DNA of 64,000 bases, from positions 558,001-622,000 of the forward strand of contig OZ248345.1 in assembly GCA_965234365.1 (NCBI GenBank), in the 5' to 3' direction. This DNA comes from Planktophila grossartii. GTDB lineage: Bacteria > Actinomycetota > Actinomycetes > Nanopelagicales > Nanopelagicaceae. The notes under the pieces were generated by a model. The model was not told where the DNA came from. It saw nothing but the letters and a program-made list of their open reading frames with translations, and searched no databases. The position numbers and the translations under genes are program-made. Numbering within the stretch: the first letter of the stretch is position 1; each line of letters begins with the position of its first letter. Shown here in pieces: positions 35,598 through 44,664 of the stretch.

Positions 35598-35800
35598 AAA
35601 AAATCCTCCAAGAAGAGTTGCTCTCTTGGAGGGACGAAGCCGGTGAGCTTCGCGGTACCACCCGCCTTGTATCAATCAGCTGGTGCTGTCGATACCTCTT
35701 TATTACTTACATTCGGCTGGTTCTACCCCGCCTCGAAGAGGCGGATCTTCCAGCGTGCTCCGAAGGTGATGGCCTCATCAACGCACATTTCCTGCAAGGT
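35598..35800 (-). promoter_or_regulatory. T-box riboswitch (tRNA-Ile) controlling ileS
   Basis: On the minus strand the T-box core GGGTGGTACCGCG lies at 35651-35663, and its UGGU can pair with the tRNA ACCA end. An ATC specifier (35768-35770) sits in GCC-ATC-ACC, fitting tRNA-Ile. Downstream, CCTCCAAGAGAG (35621-35632) pairs with CTCTTCTTGGAGG (35605-35617), burying the ileS ribosome-binding site. This is the translational, SD-sequestering T-box known for actinobacterial ileS. Six T follow the stem, so termination cannot be fully excluded. The 5' end is approximate. Confidence 0.9.
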
Positions 35801-35805
35801 ATTAC

Positions 35806-36678
35806 ATGCGGCAGTCTAAACCATGCGTGGCAAAGTTGGTTACGAGGGGAAAAACGCATAAGGTGCGCGGCGTGCCAGGAAAAAAGGTTGTGAAGAAGGC
35901 GGCTAAAAAAGCCCCTGCCAAGAAGGCGGCTGTAAAAAAGGTCGCCAAGAAGGCTCCTGCGAAGAAGGTTGCGAAGAAGGTTGCGAAGAAGGCACCTGCA
36001 AAGAAAGTTGCTATGAAAGCTCCAGCTAAGAAAGCTCCGGCGAAGAAATCTATTCCTGTAAAGAAGGCGCCTGCAGTAAAGGCTCCGGGTCGTCCATTCC
36101 CATCAAAGATAGGTAAGACAACTCTTACTGTCGATGAGAAGTCACAGACAGTTTCCGTTGCAACGGTAGTTGCACCAACGGCAGCTCCAGTTGTTGAAGA
36201 GCGTCGTTTGGTAATGCCACCTCCACCACGTCCAATCAAAAGCGGCAAGAAGGTTGCACCACTGAAGCCCATCAAGGCTGCGCCTACTCCTGTGACAGCG
36301 GACGCGAATGAAGCTCCCTGGACAGCGGCAGAACTGAAATCAATTCGCGCCGAAATTGCATCAGATCTCGAACGTCTTCGCCACGAACTCGCACTCGTTG
36401 AAGCTGAGATGGATGATCTCATCGCAGATTCCGGTGAAGGCGCTGGCGATGATCAGGCAGATTCAGGCACTAAGACTTTCGAACGCGAACACGAGATGTC
36501 ACTTGTTATCAATGCACGCGACATGGTTCTTCAGACAGAACGTGCACTCGAACGTATCGATGCGAAGAGCTATGGAAATTGCGAAGATTGCGGAGCAGCA
36601 ATTGGTAAGGCACGTCTTCAGGTATTTCCTCGCGCAACTTTGTGCATGATCTGCAAGCAGAAGGAAGAGCGGCGCTAA
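35806..36678 (+). CDS. DksA/TraR-type zinc-finger protein with histone H1-like lysine-rich N-terminal tail
   Basis: 290 residues if the ATG at 35806 (AAGG eight bases upstream) is used; in-frame GTGs at 35827, 35863 and 35872 are alternatives. Residues about 24-90 are repeats of KKAPAKK/KKVAKK type, like bacterial histone H1-like and mycobacterial HupB/LSR2-type tails. Residues 175-245 are a coiled coil with acidic residues, and the end has CEDC-x17-CMIC, a DksA/TraR four-cysteine zinc site. Actinobacteria keep such a gene between ileS and lspA. It may bind DNA by the tail and RNA polymerase by the DksA part; that is inference. Confidence 0.82.
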   Translation: MRQSKPCVAKLVTRGKTHKVRGVPGKKVVKKAAKKAPAKKAAVKKVAKKAPAKKVAKKVAKKAPAKKVAMKAPAKKAPAKKSIPVKKAPAVKAPGRPFPSKIGKTTLTVDEKSQTVSVATVVAPTAAPVVEERRLVMPPPPRPIKSGKKVAPLKPIKAAPTPVTADANEAPWTAAELKSIRAEIASDLERLRHELALVEAEMDDLIADSGEGAGDDQADSGTKTFEREHEMSLVINARDMVLQTERALERIDAKSYGNCEDCGAAIGKARLQVFPRATLCMICKQKEERR

Positions 36679-36679
36679 A

Positions 36680-37144
36680 GTGCGCCGGTTGTTCGCAACT
36701 GCGTGGACTATCTGGCTCTTTGATTTTGTAACAAAGGCGTGGGCTTTACAGTCGCTCTCCACAGAACCACGAAAAGTAATCGGCTCCCTTCTTCAATTCA
36801 CACTGGTCTACAACTCAGGCGCCGCCTTTAGCTTTGCTACCGGATTCACAATTCTCTTCTCACTTATCGCTCTCTCTGTAGTCATTGCAACTATCTACTT
36901 CGCTCCCAGAATCACTTCGCGTGGATGGCAACTTACGATTGGCCTTCTCCTTGGGGGAGTTCTCGGTAATCTCACCGATCGCATCTTCCGCGAACCATCG
37001 TTCCTAAGCGGATATGTGATCGATTGGATTCAGATTCCTCATTGGCCAGTCTTCAATATTGCAGATTGCGCTATCTGTATTGCTGCAGCAATCTCCTTCG
37101 TCTTATCGATGCGAAATATCCCGCCCATTACACGGGTAAGGTAG
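36680..37144 (+). CDS. lspA: Lipoprotein signal peptidase (signal peptidase II)
   Basis: 154 residues, four membrane helices, GTG start one base after the DksA-like stop. Family boxes are present: VYNSGAAFSFA, GNLTDRIF with the first catalytic aspartate, and FNIADCAICI with the second. It cleaves signal peptides of diacylglyceryl-modified prolipoproteins, the step after Lgt, which is also in this window. The rluD-like gene follows after 6 bp. Confidence 0.93.
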   Translation: MRRLFATAWTIWLFDFVTKAWALQSLSTEPRKVIGSLLQFTLVYNSGAAFSFATGFTILFSLIALSVVIATIYFAPRITSRGWQLTIGLLLGGVLGNLTDRIFREPSFLSGYVIDWIQIPHWPVFNIADCAICIAAAISFVLSMRNIPPITRVR

Positions 37145-37150
37145 CCACAT

Positions 37151-38089
37151 ATGACACGAGAACTCAGACAGTTAAATGTCCCCGAAGGCGTTGCTGGCGA
37201 ACGTATTGATAGCGCTCTCACTCGCGTCCTAGGTCTTTCACGCACCTCCATCGTCAAGCTTCTCGAAGATGGCGATATCACTACCGATAACCGCGCAATG
37301 CAGAAGTCAGATCGCGTAGCTGCTGGGCAGATCATTGAAGTTCTGATGCCAGCCCCGGTCAATCAAGATCCCATTCCACTCACACCACTTGAAGGACTCA
37401 CCGTTATCTATAACGATGATGACATCGTGGTGATCGATAAACCTGTCGGCTGCGCTGCGCACCCAAGTCCAGGATGGATGGGACCCACCGTTGTGGGTGC
37501 ACTCATGGCAGCGGGCTACACAATCTCTACTTCAGGCCCCGCAGAGCGCGCTGGTGTTGTACATCGCCTCGATGCTGGAACTTCAGGTCTGATGATCATC
37601 GCTAAGACTGAAGCTGCTTACCTCAAACTTAAGGAAATGTTCCGCGAACACGAAGTTGAGAAGACTTATCACGCACTTGTGCAAGGACATATGGATCCTT
37701 CATCCGGAACTATCGATGCTCCTATCGATCGCCATCCTAAGGAAGATCATCGCTTCGCCGTTGTTGCAACTGGCAAAGAGAGCATCACGCACTACGAAGT
37801 CATCGAGTATTACCGTTCTGTCTCACTCGTCAAGGTTGAACTAGAAACCGGACGCACGCACCAGATTCGAGTTCACTTCTCTGCGCTCGGTCATCCGCTC
37901 GTGGGGGATACGACATATGGCGCAGATCCCGTCCTCGGTAAGAAGATGAAGATGTCTCGACCTTGGCTTCATGCTCTCGAACTGCGCTTCAACCATCCAA
38001 CAAATGGAAACCCGCTCGTGTTAACCGCGCCATATCCAGCTGACCTTCAGGCTTCTCTGGCGTTGCTATCTGATGCAGTTCTGCCTTAG
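37151..38089 (+). CDS. Pseudouridine synthase, RluA/RluD family
   Basis: 312 residues. An S4 RNA-binding domain (GERIDSALTRVLGLSRTSIVKLLEDG) at the N-terminus is followed by the RluA catalytic domain, with the active aspartate in HRLDAGTSGLMIIAKT and the closing GRTHQIRVHF motif. It makes pseudouridine in 23S rRNA, most likely as RluD (positions 1911/1915/1917 in E. coli numbering), but other targets in this family are possible. It keeps the conserved place between lspA and dnaE. Confidence 0.88.
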   Translation: MTRELRQLNVPEGVAGERIDSALTRVLGLSRTSIVKLLEDGDITTDNRAMQKSDRVAAGQIIEVLMPAPVNQDPIPLTPLEGLTVIYNDDDIVVIDKPVGCAAHPSPGWMGPTVVGALMAAGYTISTSGPAERAGVVHRLDAGTSGLMIIAKTEAAYLKLKEMFREHEVEKTYHALVQGHMDPSSGTIDAPIDRHPKEDHRFAVVATGKESITHYEVIEYYRSVSLVKVELETGRTHQIRVHFSALGHPLVGDTTYGADPVLGKKMKMSRPWLHALELRFNHPTNGNPLVLTAPYPADLQASLALLSDAVLP

Positions 38090-38108
38090 GCGCTAATGTT
38101 GCGCCACC

Positions 38109-41100
38109 ATGTCATCTGAAGATTTTTCAGCTTCACGGGCATCGACGCAAGACTCGTTTGTACATCTGCATGTACATACCGAGTACTCGATGCTCGATGG
38201 TGCCGCGCGCGTTGGAGATCTCGTTAATGAGGTAGCCCGCCAAGAAATGCCGGCAATCGCCATGACAGATCACGGAAATGTCTTCGGCGCATTTGATTTC
38301 TATAAACAAGCAACCAAAGCTGGCGTCAAACCGATTATTGGTATTGAAGCCTACGTTGCACCTGAATCTCGATTCGATAAGAAGCGTGTGCAATGGGCCG
38401 ATGGTGGCGAAGATGATGTCTCAGGTGGTGGCGCTTATACCCACATGACCATCTTGGCCGAAAATAACCAAGGTCTTGCAAACCTCTTCCGACTCTCTTC
38501 TCTCGCCTCTCTCGAAGGCTATTACTACAAGCCTCGTATGGACCGCGAACTCATTTCGCGTTATGCCGATGGACTCATCGCCACAACAGGATGTCCTGGT
38601 GGAGAGATTCAAACTCGTCTTCGCATGGGAAATTACAAAGAAGCCTTGCGCGCAGCTAGCGATTACCGAGATATCTTCGGCGCCAATAACTTCTTCCTTG
38701 AAGTCATGGATCACCAAATTGATATTGAATCTCGGGTAAAAGCCGATCTTCTTAAACTCGGTAAAGAGCTCAAACTTCCGTTGCTCGCCACAAATGATCT
38801 TCACTACACACGCCACGAAGATGCAGCAGCCCATGAAGCCCTTCTCTGCGTGCAATCAGGATCAACACTTGCTGACCCCAAGCGATTTAAGTTCGATAAC
38901 GATGAGTTCTATCTCAAGACACCTGCCCAGATGCGCGAGCTCTTTAAAGATATCCCTGAATCCTGCGATAACACTCTTCTCATCGCTGAACGTTGCAACG
39001 TCAAACTCCGCGAGAACGAGAACTTGCTTCCCGCATTCGAAGTTCCCAAAGGTGAAACTGAAGATACGTGGCTACGCAAAGAATCTGTCCGCGGTCTCAT
39101 TGAAAAACTCGGCGAGAAAGCGACAGAGGAATATCGCACACGTCTGCAATACGAACTCGATGTCATGGCGAAGATGGGATTCCCGGGTTACTTCCTCGTT
39201 GTCGCCGACCTCGTTGGTCATGCAAAGAAAGTTGGCATTCGCGTAGGTCCTGGTCGTGGATCTGCTGCAGGTTCACTTGTTGCATATGCACTTGGTATTA
39301 CTGGTCTCGACCCAATCGAACATGGTCTCTTATTCGAGCGATTCCTTAATCCAGAACGTATCTCGATGCCTGATATCGATCTCGACTTCGACGAACGTCG
39401 TCGCTCCGAGATGATCCGCTATGCAACTGAAAAGTACGGCGAAGATCGCGTTGCTCAGATCATTACCTACGGAACTATTAAATCTAAGCAGTCGCTGAAA
39501 GATGCAACACGCGTACTTGGCTATCCCTATGCAATCGGGGAAAAACTCACCAAAGCTCTTCCACCTTCAGTGATGGGTAAAGACATCACACTTTCAGGCG
39601 TATTCGACTCTAAAGATGCGCGCCATGGCGAAGCAGGCGAATTCCGACAGCTCTACGAGACAGACCCTGATTCAAAGCGCGTCGTTGATCTAGCAAAGGG
39701 CCTTGAAGGTCTAAAGCGTCAGTGGGGAGTGCATGCCGCGGGCGTCATTCTCTCTCGCGAACCTTTGCTCGATGTTATTCCTATCCATCGCCGTGAAGCA
39801 GATGGCGCAATCATCACTCAGTTCGATATGGGTGCTTGCGAATCAACAGGGCTTCTCAAGATGGACTTCCTCGGCCTTCGAAATCTTTCGGTTCTCGATG
39901 ACGCACTTCTTAATATCAAAGCGAATCAAAATATCGATGTAGTTCTTGAAGATTTACCACTGAGTGATCAGAAGACATTCGAACTTCTTTCGCGTGGCGA
40001 TACCTTGGGTGTATTCCAGCTCGACGGCGGGCCGATGCGCGCACTTCTTCGCAGCATGGCACCAGATTCATTTGCCGATATCTCTGCGGTGATCGCGCTC
40101 TATCGTCCAGGACCAATGGGTGAGAACGCGCACAATAACTATGCCGATCGCAAGAATGGTCGCAAACCTGTCGAACCAATTCACCCTGAACTCTCTGAAC
40201 CACTTCAAGAGATTCTCGGTGACACTTACGGTCTCATTGTTTATCAAGAGCAAGTTATGGCGATTGCACAGAAAGTTGCTGGCTTTACTCTCGGCCGCGC
40301 AGATCTCTTGCGTAAGGCGATGGGAAAGAAGAATAAAGAGATCCTTGATAAGGAGTACATCCCATTCGAAGCTGGCATGAAGGAGAACGGTTTCTCTGTC
40401 AGTGCTATTAAGCGTCTCTGGGAAGTTCTGATTCCATTCTCTGACTATGCATTTAACCGTGCACATAGCGCCGGCTATGGAGTTGTCTCTTTCTGGACCG
40501 CCTACCTCAAAGCGAATTATCCAACTGAGTACATGGCAGCACTTCTCACCAGTGTGCGCGATGATAAAGATAAGTCAGCTCTCTATCTCTCTGAATGTCG
40601 CCGCATGGGCATCAAAGTTCTTCCGCCCGATGTCAATGAATCAGATGCCGAATACACACCGCGTGGACAAGATATTCGCTTTGGGCTGGCTGCAATTCGT
40701 AACGTAGGAGAAGGCGTTGTTGCATCCGTTAAGGTGGCTCGTGAGAGCAAGGGTGCATTTACCTCTTTTGGTGATTTCCTCGCAAAGGTAGATGCCAACG
40801 TCTGCAATAAGAAGACCATCGAATCTCTCATTAAAGCTGGCGCATTCGATTCTCTCCAGCATCCTCGTAAGGGGCTGATGGCAATCCACCTCGAAGCTAT
40901 TGATTCAGTGATTGAAACAAAGCGCGCTGAGGCTATCGGGCAGTTCGATCTCTTCGGTGGAGATTCGATTACACAAGTTGCAGGTCTTGATATTGAAATC
41001 CCAACAACAGAGTGGGATAAATCAACGCTCCTTACCTTCGAACGCGAGATGTTGGGTCTCTATGTTTCAGACCATCCGCTCTTAGGTGTTGAACATGTTC

Positions 41101-41642
41101 TTCGTTCACATACAGATATGTCGATCAGCCAGCTCCTTGATGACGGCCCACAAGATGGCATGGTCACTATTGGCGGGCTGATTACTGGCATTCAACGAAA
41201 AGTTTCCCGCCAAGGCGCATCGTGGGCTGTTGTTAACGTTGAAGACCTGGAAGGCGCTATCGAAGTTCTCTTCTTCTCAAATACTTACAACCAATATGCA
41301 CTCTCACTTACTGAAGACCGTGTCGTTGTTGTTCGCGGTCGTTTCTCACGAACCGATGAACAAGTTCGATTTACCGCTCTTGAAATGAAGATGCCAGATA
41401 TTTCTGCAGCCCCAACGGGCCCGCTTCTTATCTCATTGCCAGCAGCCCAAGTAACTCCACCAATTGTTGAACGAATGAAAGAGATCCTTCGTTCACATCC
41501 AGGAAAACGTGAAGTTCATCTGCAAGTCATTGATCAACAGAAATCAACGACTCTCAAGATTGACGCGCTAGTAACATCATCGCCAAGTTTGAGCGCAGAT
41601 CTCAAGGCAATTCTTGGGTCAGACTGTCTCATCAGGATTTAA
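38109..41642 (+). CDS. dnaE: DNA polymerase III alpha subunit, replicative
   Basis: 1177 residues. The PHP domain looks metal-competent: HLHVHTEYSMLDGA and MTDHGNVFGAF. Palm aspartates are in MPDIDLDFDERRR and LLKMDFLGLRN. The helix-hairpin-helix and the OB fold (TIGGLITGIQRKVSRQGA) are complete, matching actinobacterial DnaE1. It replicates the chromosome. Upstream, GGCGC and GCGCC flank a TAATGT (38094-38099) nine bases before the ATG, a possible promoter. Comparison with the dnaE2 gene in this window shows the PHP degradation there. Confidence 0.96.
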   Translation: MSSEDFSASRASTQDSFVHLHVHTEYSMLDGAARVGDLVNEVARQEMPAIAMTDHGNVFGAFDFYKQATKAGVKPIIGIEAYVAPESRFDKKRVQWADGGEDDVSGGGAYTHMTILAENNQGLANLFRLSSLASLEGYYYKPRMDRELISRYADGLIATTGCPGGEIQTRLRMGNYKEALRAASDYRDIFGANNFFLEVMDHQIDIESRVKADLLKLGKELKLPLLATNDLHYTRHEDAAAHEALLCVQSGSTLADPKRFKFDNDEFYLKTPAQMRELFKDIPESCDNTLLIAERCNVKLRENENLLPAFEVPKGETEDTWLRKESVRGLIEKLGEKATEEYRTRLQYELDVMAKMGFPGYFLVVADLVGHAKKVGIRVGPGRGSAAGSLVAYALGITGLDPIEHGLLFERFLNPERISMPDIDLDFDERRRSEMIRYATEKYGEDRVAQIITYGTIKSKQSLKDATRVLGYPYAIGEKLTKALPPSVMGKDITLSGVFDSKDARHGEAGEFRQLYETDPDSKRVVDLAKGLEGLKRQWGVHAAGVILSREPLLDVIPIHRREADGAIITQFDMGACESTGLLKMDFLGLRNLSVLDDALLNIKANQNIDVVLEDLPLSDQKTFELLSRGDTLGVFQLDGGPMRALLRSMAPDSFADISAVIALYRPGPMGENAHNNYADRKNGRKPVEPIHPELSEPLQEILGDTYGLIVYQEQVMAIAQKVAGFTLGRADLLRKAMGKKNKEILDKEYIPFEAGMKENGFSVSAIKRLWEVLIPFSDYAFNRAHSAGYGVVSFWTAYLKANYPTEYMAALLTSVRDDKDKSALYLSECRRMGIKVLPPDVNESDAEYTPRGQDIRFGLAAIRNVGEGVVASVKVARESKGAFTSFGDFLAKVDANVCNKKTIESLIKAGAFDSLQHPRKGLMAIHLEAIDSVIETKRAEAIGQFDLFGGDSITQVAGLDIEIPTTEWDKSTLLTFEREMLGLYVSDHPLLGVEHVLRSHTDMSISQLLDDGPQDGMVTIGGLITGIQRKVSRQGASWAVVNVEDLEGAIEVLFFSNTYNQYALSLTEDRVVVVRGRFSRTDEQVRFTALEMKMPDISAAPTGPLLISLPAAQVTPPIVERMKEILRSHPGKREVHLQVIDQQKSTTLKIDALVTSSPSLSADLKAILGSDCLIRI

Positions 41643-41670
41643 AGGGTCTTCGCCCTCTCGCCACACAAAG

Positions 41671-41676
41671 TAGAAT
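41671..41676 (+). promoter_or_regulatory. -10 element (TAGAAT), leaderless promoter of the his operon
   Basis: TAGAAT, six bases (CGCGCT), then GTG at 41683. No ribosome-binding site and no attenuator or leader peptide is present before hisD. Confidence 0.55.
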
Positions 41677-41682
41677 CGCGCT

Positions 41683-42990
41683 GTGATTCGCACCGTTGAC
41701 CTCCGTGGAAAGTCTCTCGACAAGGCTGGCTATCAAGCCGAACTTCCACGTGCGCAGCTCGATGTGGCCCAAGCGATGACTCTCATTGAACCGATTCTTC
41801 GTCGCGTTCAGCACGGAAACGAAGCAGATCTGATCGCTCTCGCTCAAGAGTTTGATGGAGTAACGCCTGCTTCAATCCGAGTTCCACAATCGGCATTGGA
41901 TCAAGCGCTAGCTCAATTAGATCCTGCAATTCGTAGCGCACTCGAGGAATCTGCATCTCGTATTCGTAAAGTCCACAACGATCAAGTTCGCGGTGAAACT
42001 CGAACTACCGTTGTCGATGGCGGAACGGTTACTGAGAAGTGGGTCCCCGTCGATCGCGTGGGTCTCTATGTTCCAGGTGGTCGCGCGGTCTATCCAAGTA
42101 GCGTCATGATGAATGTGATTCCCGCTCAGATTGCACAGGTGCAGAGCATCGCAGTTGCATCTCCGCCACAGAAAGAATTTGGCGGACTTCCGCACCCAAC
42201 AATCCTTGCAACTTGTGCACTCCTTGGAGTCACCGAGGTCTATGCGGTTGGGGGAGCGCAAGCAATCGCACTCTTTGGTTATGGAATGAAGGGGGTGGCA
42301 CAGAAGTGTGACCTCGTTACTGGTCCCGGAAATATTTATGTGGCAGCAGCTAAGCGTGCATTGCGTGGAATCATCGGTATCGATTCAGAAGCGGGTCCAA
42401 CAGAGATCGCCATTCTTGCCGATGAGAGTGCAATCGCTGCAGATGTGGCAGCTGACCTTATTAGCCAAGCCGAACACGATGTCATAGCAGCGGCAGTTCT
42501 GGTTACAACTTCAACTCAACTTGCGAAGGAAGTTGAAGCCGAGCTTGAAAAGCGAGTTGCGGCCACAAAGCACTCCGAACGTATTCGTACTGCGCTTACT
42601 GGAATCCAATCAGCAATCGTCTTAGTGGATTCAGTTGAACAAGGTCTTGATGTAGTAAATGCTTATGCAGCAGAGCACCTTGAAATTCAGACAAAGAACG
42701 CTGCGCGCGATGCTGCGCAGATTCGCAATGCCGGCGCAGTTTTCATTGGTCGCTTCTCGCCAGTTTCACTAGGAGATTACTCAGCTGGTTCAAACCACGT
42801 TTTACCTACGGGCGGATGTGCATGCCACAGCAGCGGGCTTTCTGTGCAAACTTTCTTACGCGGCCTTCACTTCATTGAGTATGACCAGAAGGCGTTTACC
42901 GACATTCTCGATACCGTCGTCACTCTTGCAAACTCTGAAGATCTTCCTGCTCACGGTGAAGCTATGACAGCGCGATTGGAAAATCTATGA
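41683..42990 (+). CDS. hisD: Histidinol dehydrogenase
   Basis: 435 residues, GTG start. It performs the last two steps of histidine synthesis with NAD and zinc. Seen are VPGGRAVYPSSVMMN, TGPGNIYVAAAK, AEHDVIAAAVL, EHLEIQT and GSNHVLPTGG. It is first in a his-trp gene run and sits behind a leaderless promoter. It overlaps hisC by ATGA. Confidence 0.95.
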   Translation: MIRTVDLRGKSLDKAGYQAELPRAQLDVAQAMTLIEPILRRVQHGNEADLIALAQEFDGVTPASIRVPQSALDQALAQLDPAIRSALEESASRIRKVHNDQVRGETRTTVVDGGTVTEKWVPVDRVGLYVPGGRAVYPSSVMMNVIPAQIAQVQSIAVASPPQKEFGGLPHPTILATCALLGVTEVYAVGGAQAIALFGYGMKGVAQKCDLVTGPGNIYVAAAKRALRGIIGIDSEAGPTEIAILADESAIAADVAADLISQAEHDVIAAAVLVTTSTQLAKEVEAELEKRVAATKHSERIRTALTGIQSAIVLVDSVEQGLDVVNAYAAEHLEIQTKNAARDAAQIRNAGAVFIGRFSPVSLGDYSAGSNHVLPTGGCACHSSGLSVQTFLRGLHFIEYDQKAFTDILDTVVTLANSEDLPAHGEAMTARLENL

Positions 42991-44075
42991 ACCAGTGGCC
43001 AGCCTGGCTTCCGCTTCGCCAAAATCTGCGCGAACTTTCACCATACGGAGCGCCGCAACTTCCAGCTGATGCGGTGATGAATACCAATGAGAATCCATAT
43101 GCGCCTTCGTCTGCTCTTGCAAAGGCGATTGCAGATCGAGTCTCAGAAGTAGCGCTCACTCTCAATCGTTATCCTGATCGTGATGCAATTGTTCTGCGTA
43201 CAAAGCTTGCGGGATTCATCAACGGTCTATCTGGAACTGATTTCGATTCAAAGAATTTATGGGCCGCCAATGGCAGTAACGAGATTATTCAATCTCTCTT
43301 TATGGCATTTGGTGGCGGAACCGCGCTGGGTTTTACCCCTTCTTATTCAATGCATCCATTAATTGCCAAGGTAACTCAAGTGCAATGGCTCAATGGAAGT
43401 CGCCGTGAAGATTTCACACTCGATGTCGACTCTGCAATCTCGCAGATTCAGCGCGAGAAGCCAACCCTCACCTTCATCACAACACCAAACAATCCAACAG
43501 GCTCTGCGGTCACTATCAATGAAATTGAGAAGATTGCACGTCTTACTTCAGGGCTATTAATAGTGGATGAGGCTTATGCTGAATTTTCCGAAGAGACTTC
43601 AGCGGTAACTTTGATCAAGAAATATCCGCACGTTGTTGTTATTCGCACCATGAGTAAAGCTTTTGCATTTGCAGGCGTTCGCCTTGGATACCTCGTCGCC
43701 GACCCTGCTGTCATCGATGCAATGTTCCTCGTTCGCTTGCCGTATCACCTCAGCGCGCTCACTCAAGCCGCCGGTGAAGTTGCGCTTGATTTTAAGGACG
43801 AACTACTTGGAACCGTTGCTCAGTTGCGTACAGATCGCGATCGCGTAGCGGCTCAACTCACCGAAATGGGCCTCACCGTCATCCCGAGCGCATCTAACTT
43901 TCTTCTCTTCTCAGGATTCGATATGGCTTCGGCGCAGCTCTGGCAGGCGATGCTCGATAGAGGAGTTCTCATCAGAGATGTGGGATTATTGGGTTACTTA
44001 AGAGTCACCATTGGCAATGAAGCCGAAAACACCAAATTTATTTCAACGCTAGCGGCATGCCTGGGAGAAAAATGA
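42987..44075 (+). CDS. hisC: Histidinol-phosphate aminotransferase
   Basis: 362 residues, PLP fold type I. The N-terminal NTNENPYAPS, the TPNNPTG strand, the DEAYAEF motif and the PLP lysine in TMSKAFAFAGVRLGY identify HisC. It transfers an amino group from glutamate to imidazole-acetol phosphate. ATGA overlaps link it to hisD and hisB. Confidence 0.94.
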   Translation: MNQWPAWLPLRQNLRELSPYGAPQLPADAVMNTNENPYAPSSALAKAIADRVSEVALTLNRYPDRDAIVLRTKLAGFINGLSGTDFDSKNLWAANGSNEIIQSLFMAFGGGTALGFTPSYSMHPLIAKVTQVQWLNGSRREDFTLDVDSAISQIQREKPTLTFITTPNNPTGSAVTINEIEKIARLTSGLLIVDEAYAEFSEETSAVTLIKKYPHVVVIRTMSKAFAFAGVRLGYLVADPAVIDAMFLVRLPYHLSALTQAAGEVALDFKDELLGTVAQLRTDRDRVAAQLTEMGLTVIPSASNFLLFSGFDMASAQLWQAMLDRGVLIRDVGLLGYLRVTIGNEAENTKFISTLAACLGEK

Positions 44076-44659
44076 GCAGAACCTCACGAGTCGAACGCAC
44101 AACGAAAGAGTCAAGCGTTCTTGTAGAACTCAATCTCGACGGAACAGGCGAGATTTCAGTTGATACCGGAGTCCCATTCTTCGACCACATGCTCAGCCAA
44201 CTTGGTAAGCATTCTGGATTTAATCTCACTGTAAAGACAATGGGTGATGTCGATGTCGATTCACATCACACTGTCGAAGATACATCTCTTGCATTTGGCC
44301 AAGCACTTCGCGAAGCACTTGGCGATAAGGCGGGCATTCGCCGCTTTGGTGATGCGATGGTGCCACTTGATGAAGTTCTCGTTCAGGCAGCTGTCGATCT
44401 CTCAGGTCGCCCGTATCTTGTTCATCGCCAACCTGAAATCGTAGAACTCATAGGAACATTCGATACAACTCTTGGCAAGCACATCTGGGAGTCCATCGTT
44501 GCTGAAGCGCGCATCGCACTTCACGTTCGTGTCCTCGAAGGTCGCAATGCTCACCACGTCTTTGAAGCTCAATTCAAAGCGGTTGCTCGCGCACTTCGTG
44601 ATGCGGTTGCGCTCGATGGTCGCGTTGCAGGTATTCCTTCCACAAAGGGCTCTCTCTAA
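44072..44659 (+). CDS. hisB: Imidazoleglycerol-phosphate dehydratase
   Basis: 195 residues from the ATG at 44072, which overlaps the hisC stop and has GGGAG upstream; an ATG 15 bases earlier adds five residues and is less likely. Metal-binding motifs FFDHMLSQLGKHSGF and DSHHTVEDTS are present. It is the monofunctional form without the phosphatase domain seen in enterobacteria, so histidinol phosphatase must be encoded elsewhere. Confidence 0.94.
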   Translation: MSRTSRVERTTKESSVLVELNLDGTGEISVDTGVPFFDHMLSQLGKHSGFNLTVKTMGDVDVDSHHTVEDTSLAFGQALREALGDKAGIRRFGDAMVPLDEVLVQAAVDLSGRPYLVHRQPEIVELIGTFDTTLGKHIWESIVAEARIALHVRVLEGRNAHHVFEAQFKAVARALRDAVALDGRVAGIPSTKGSL

Positions 44660-44664
44660 CGTTC

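Noticed and set aside
35598..35675. Longer ileS reading frame starting at 35675
   Set aside because: The added residues are the translated T-box hairpin; the ATG at 35597 with GGAGG is the true start.
35802..36422. A 206-residue minus-strand ORF rich in Ala, Phe and Gly
   Set aside because: It is the mirror of the lysine/alanine repeats of the DksA-like gene; the periodic composition comes from AAG/GCT-type codons on the other strand.
41643..41682. Histidine attenuator or leader peptide before hisD
   Set aside because: Only 40 bp separate dnaE and hisD and no His codon run exists; the AGGG/CCCT hairpin is too short, and a leaderless promoter fits better.
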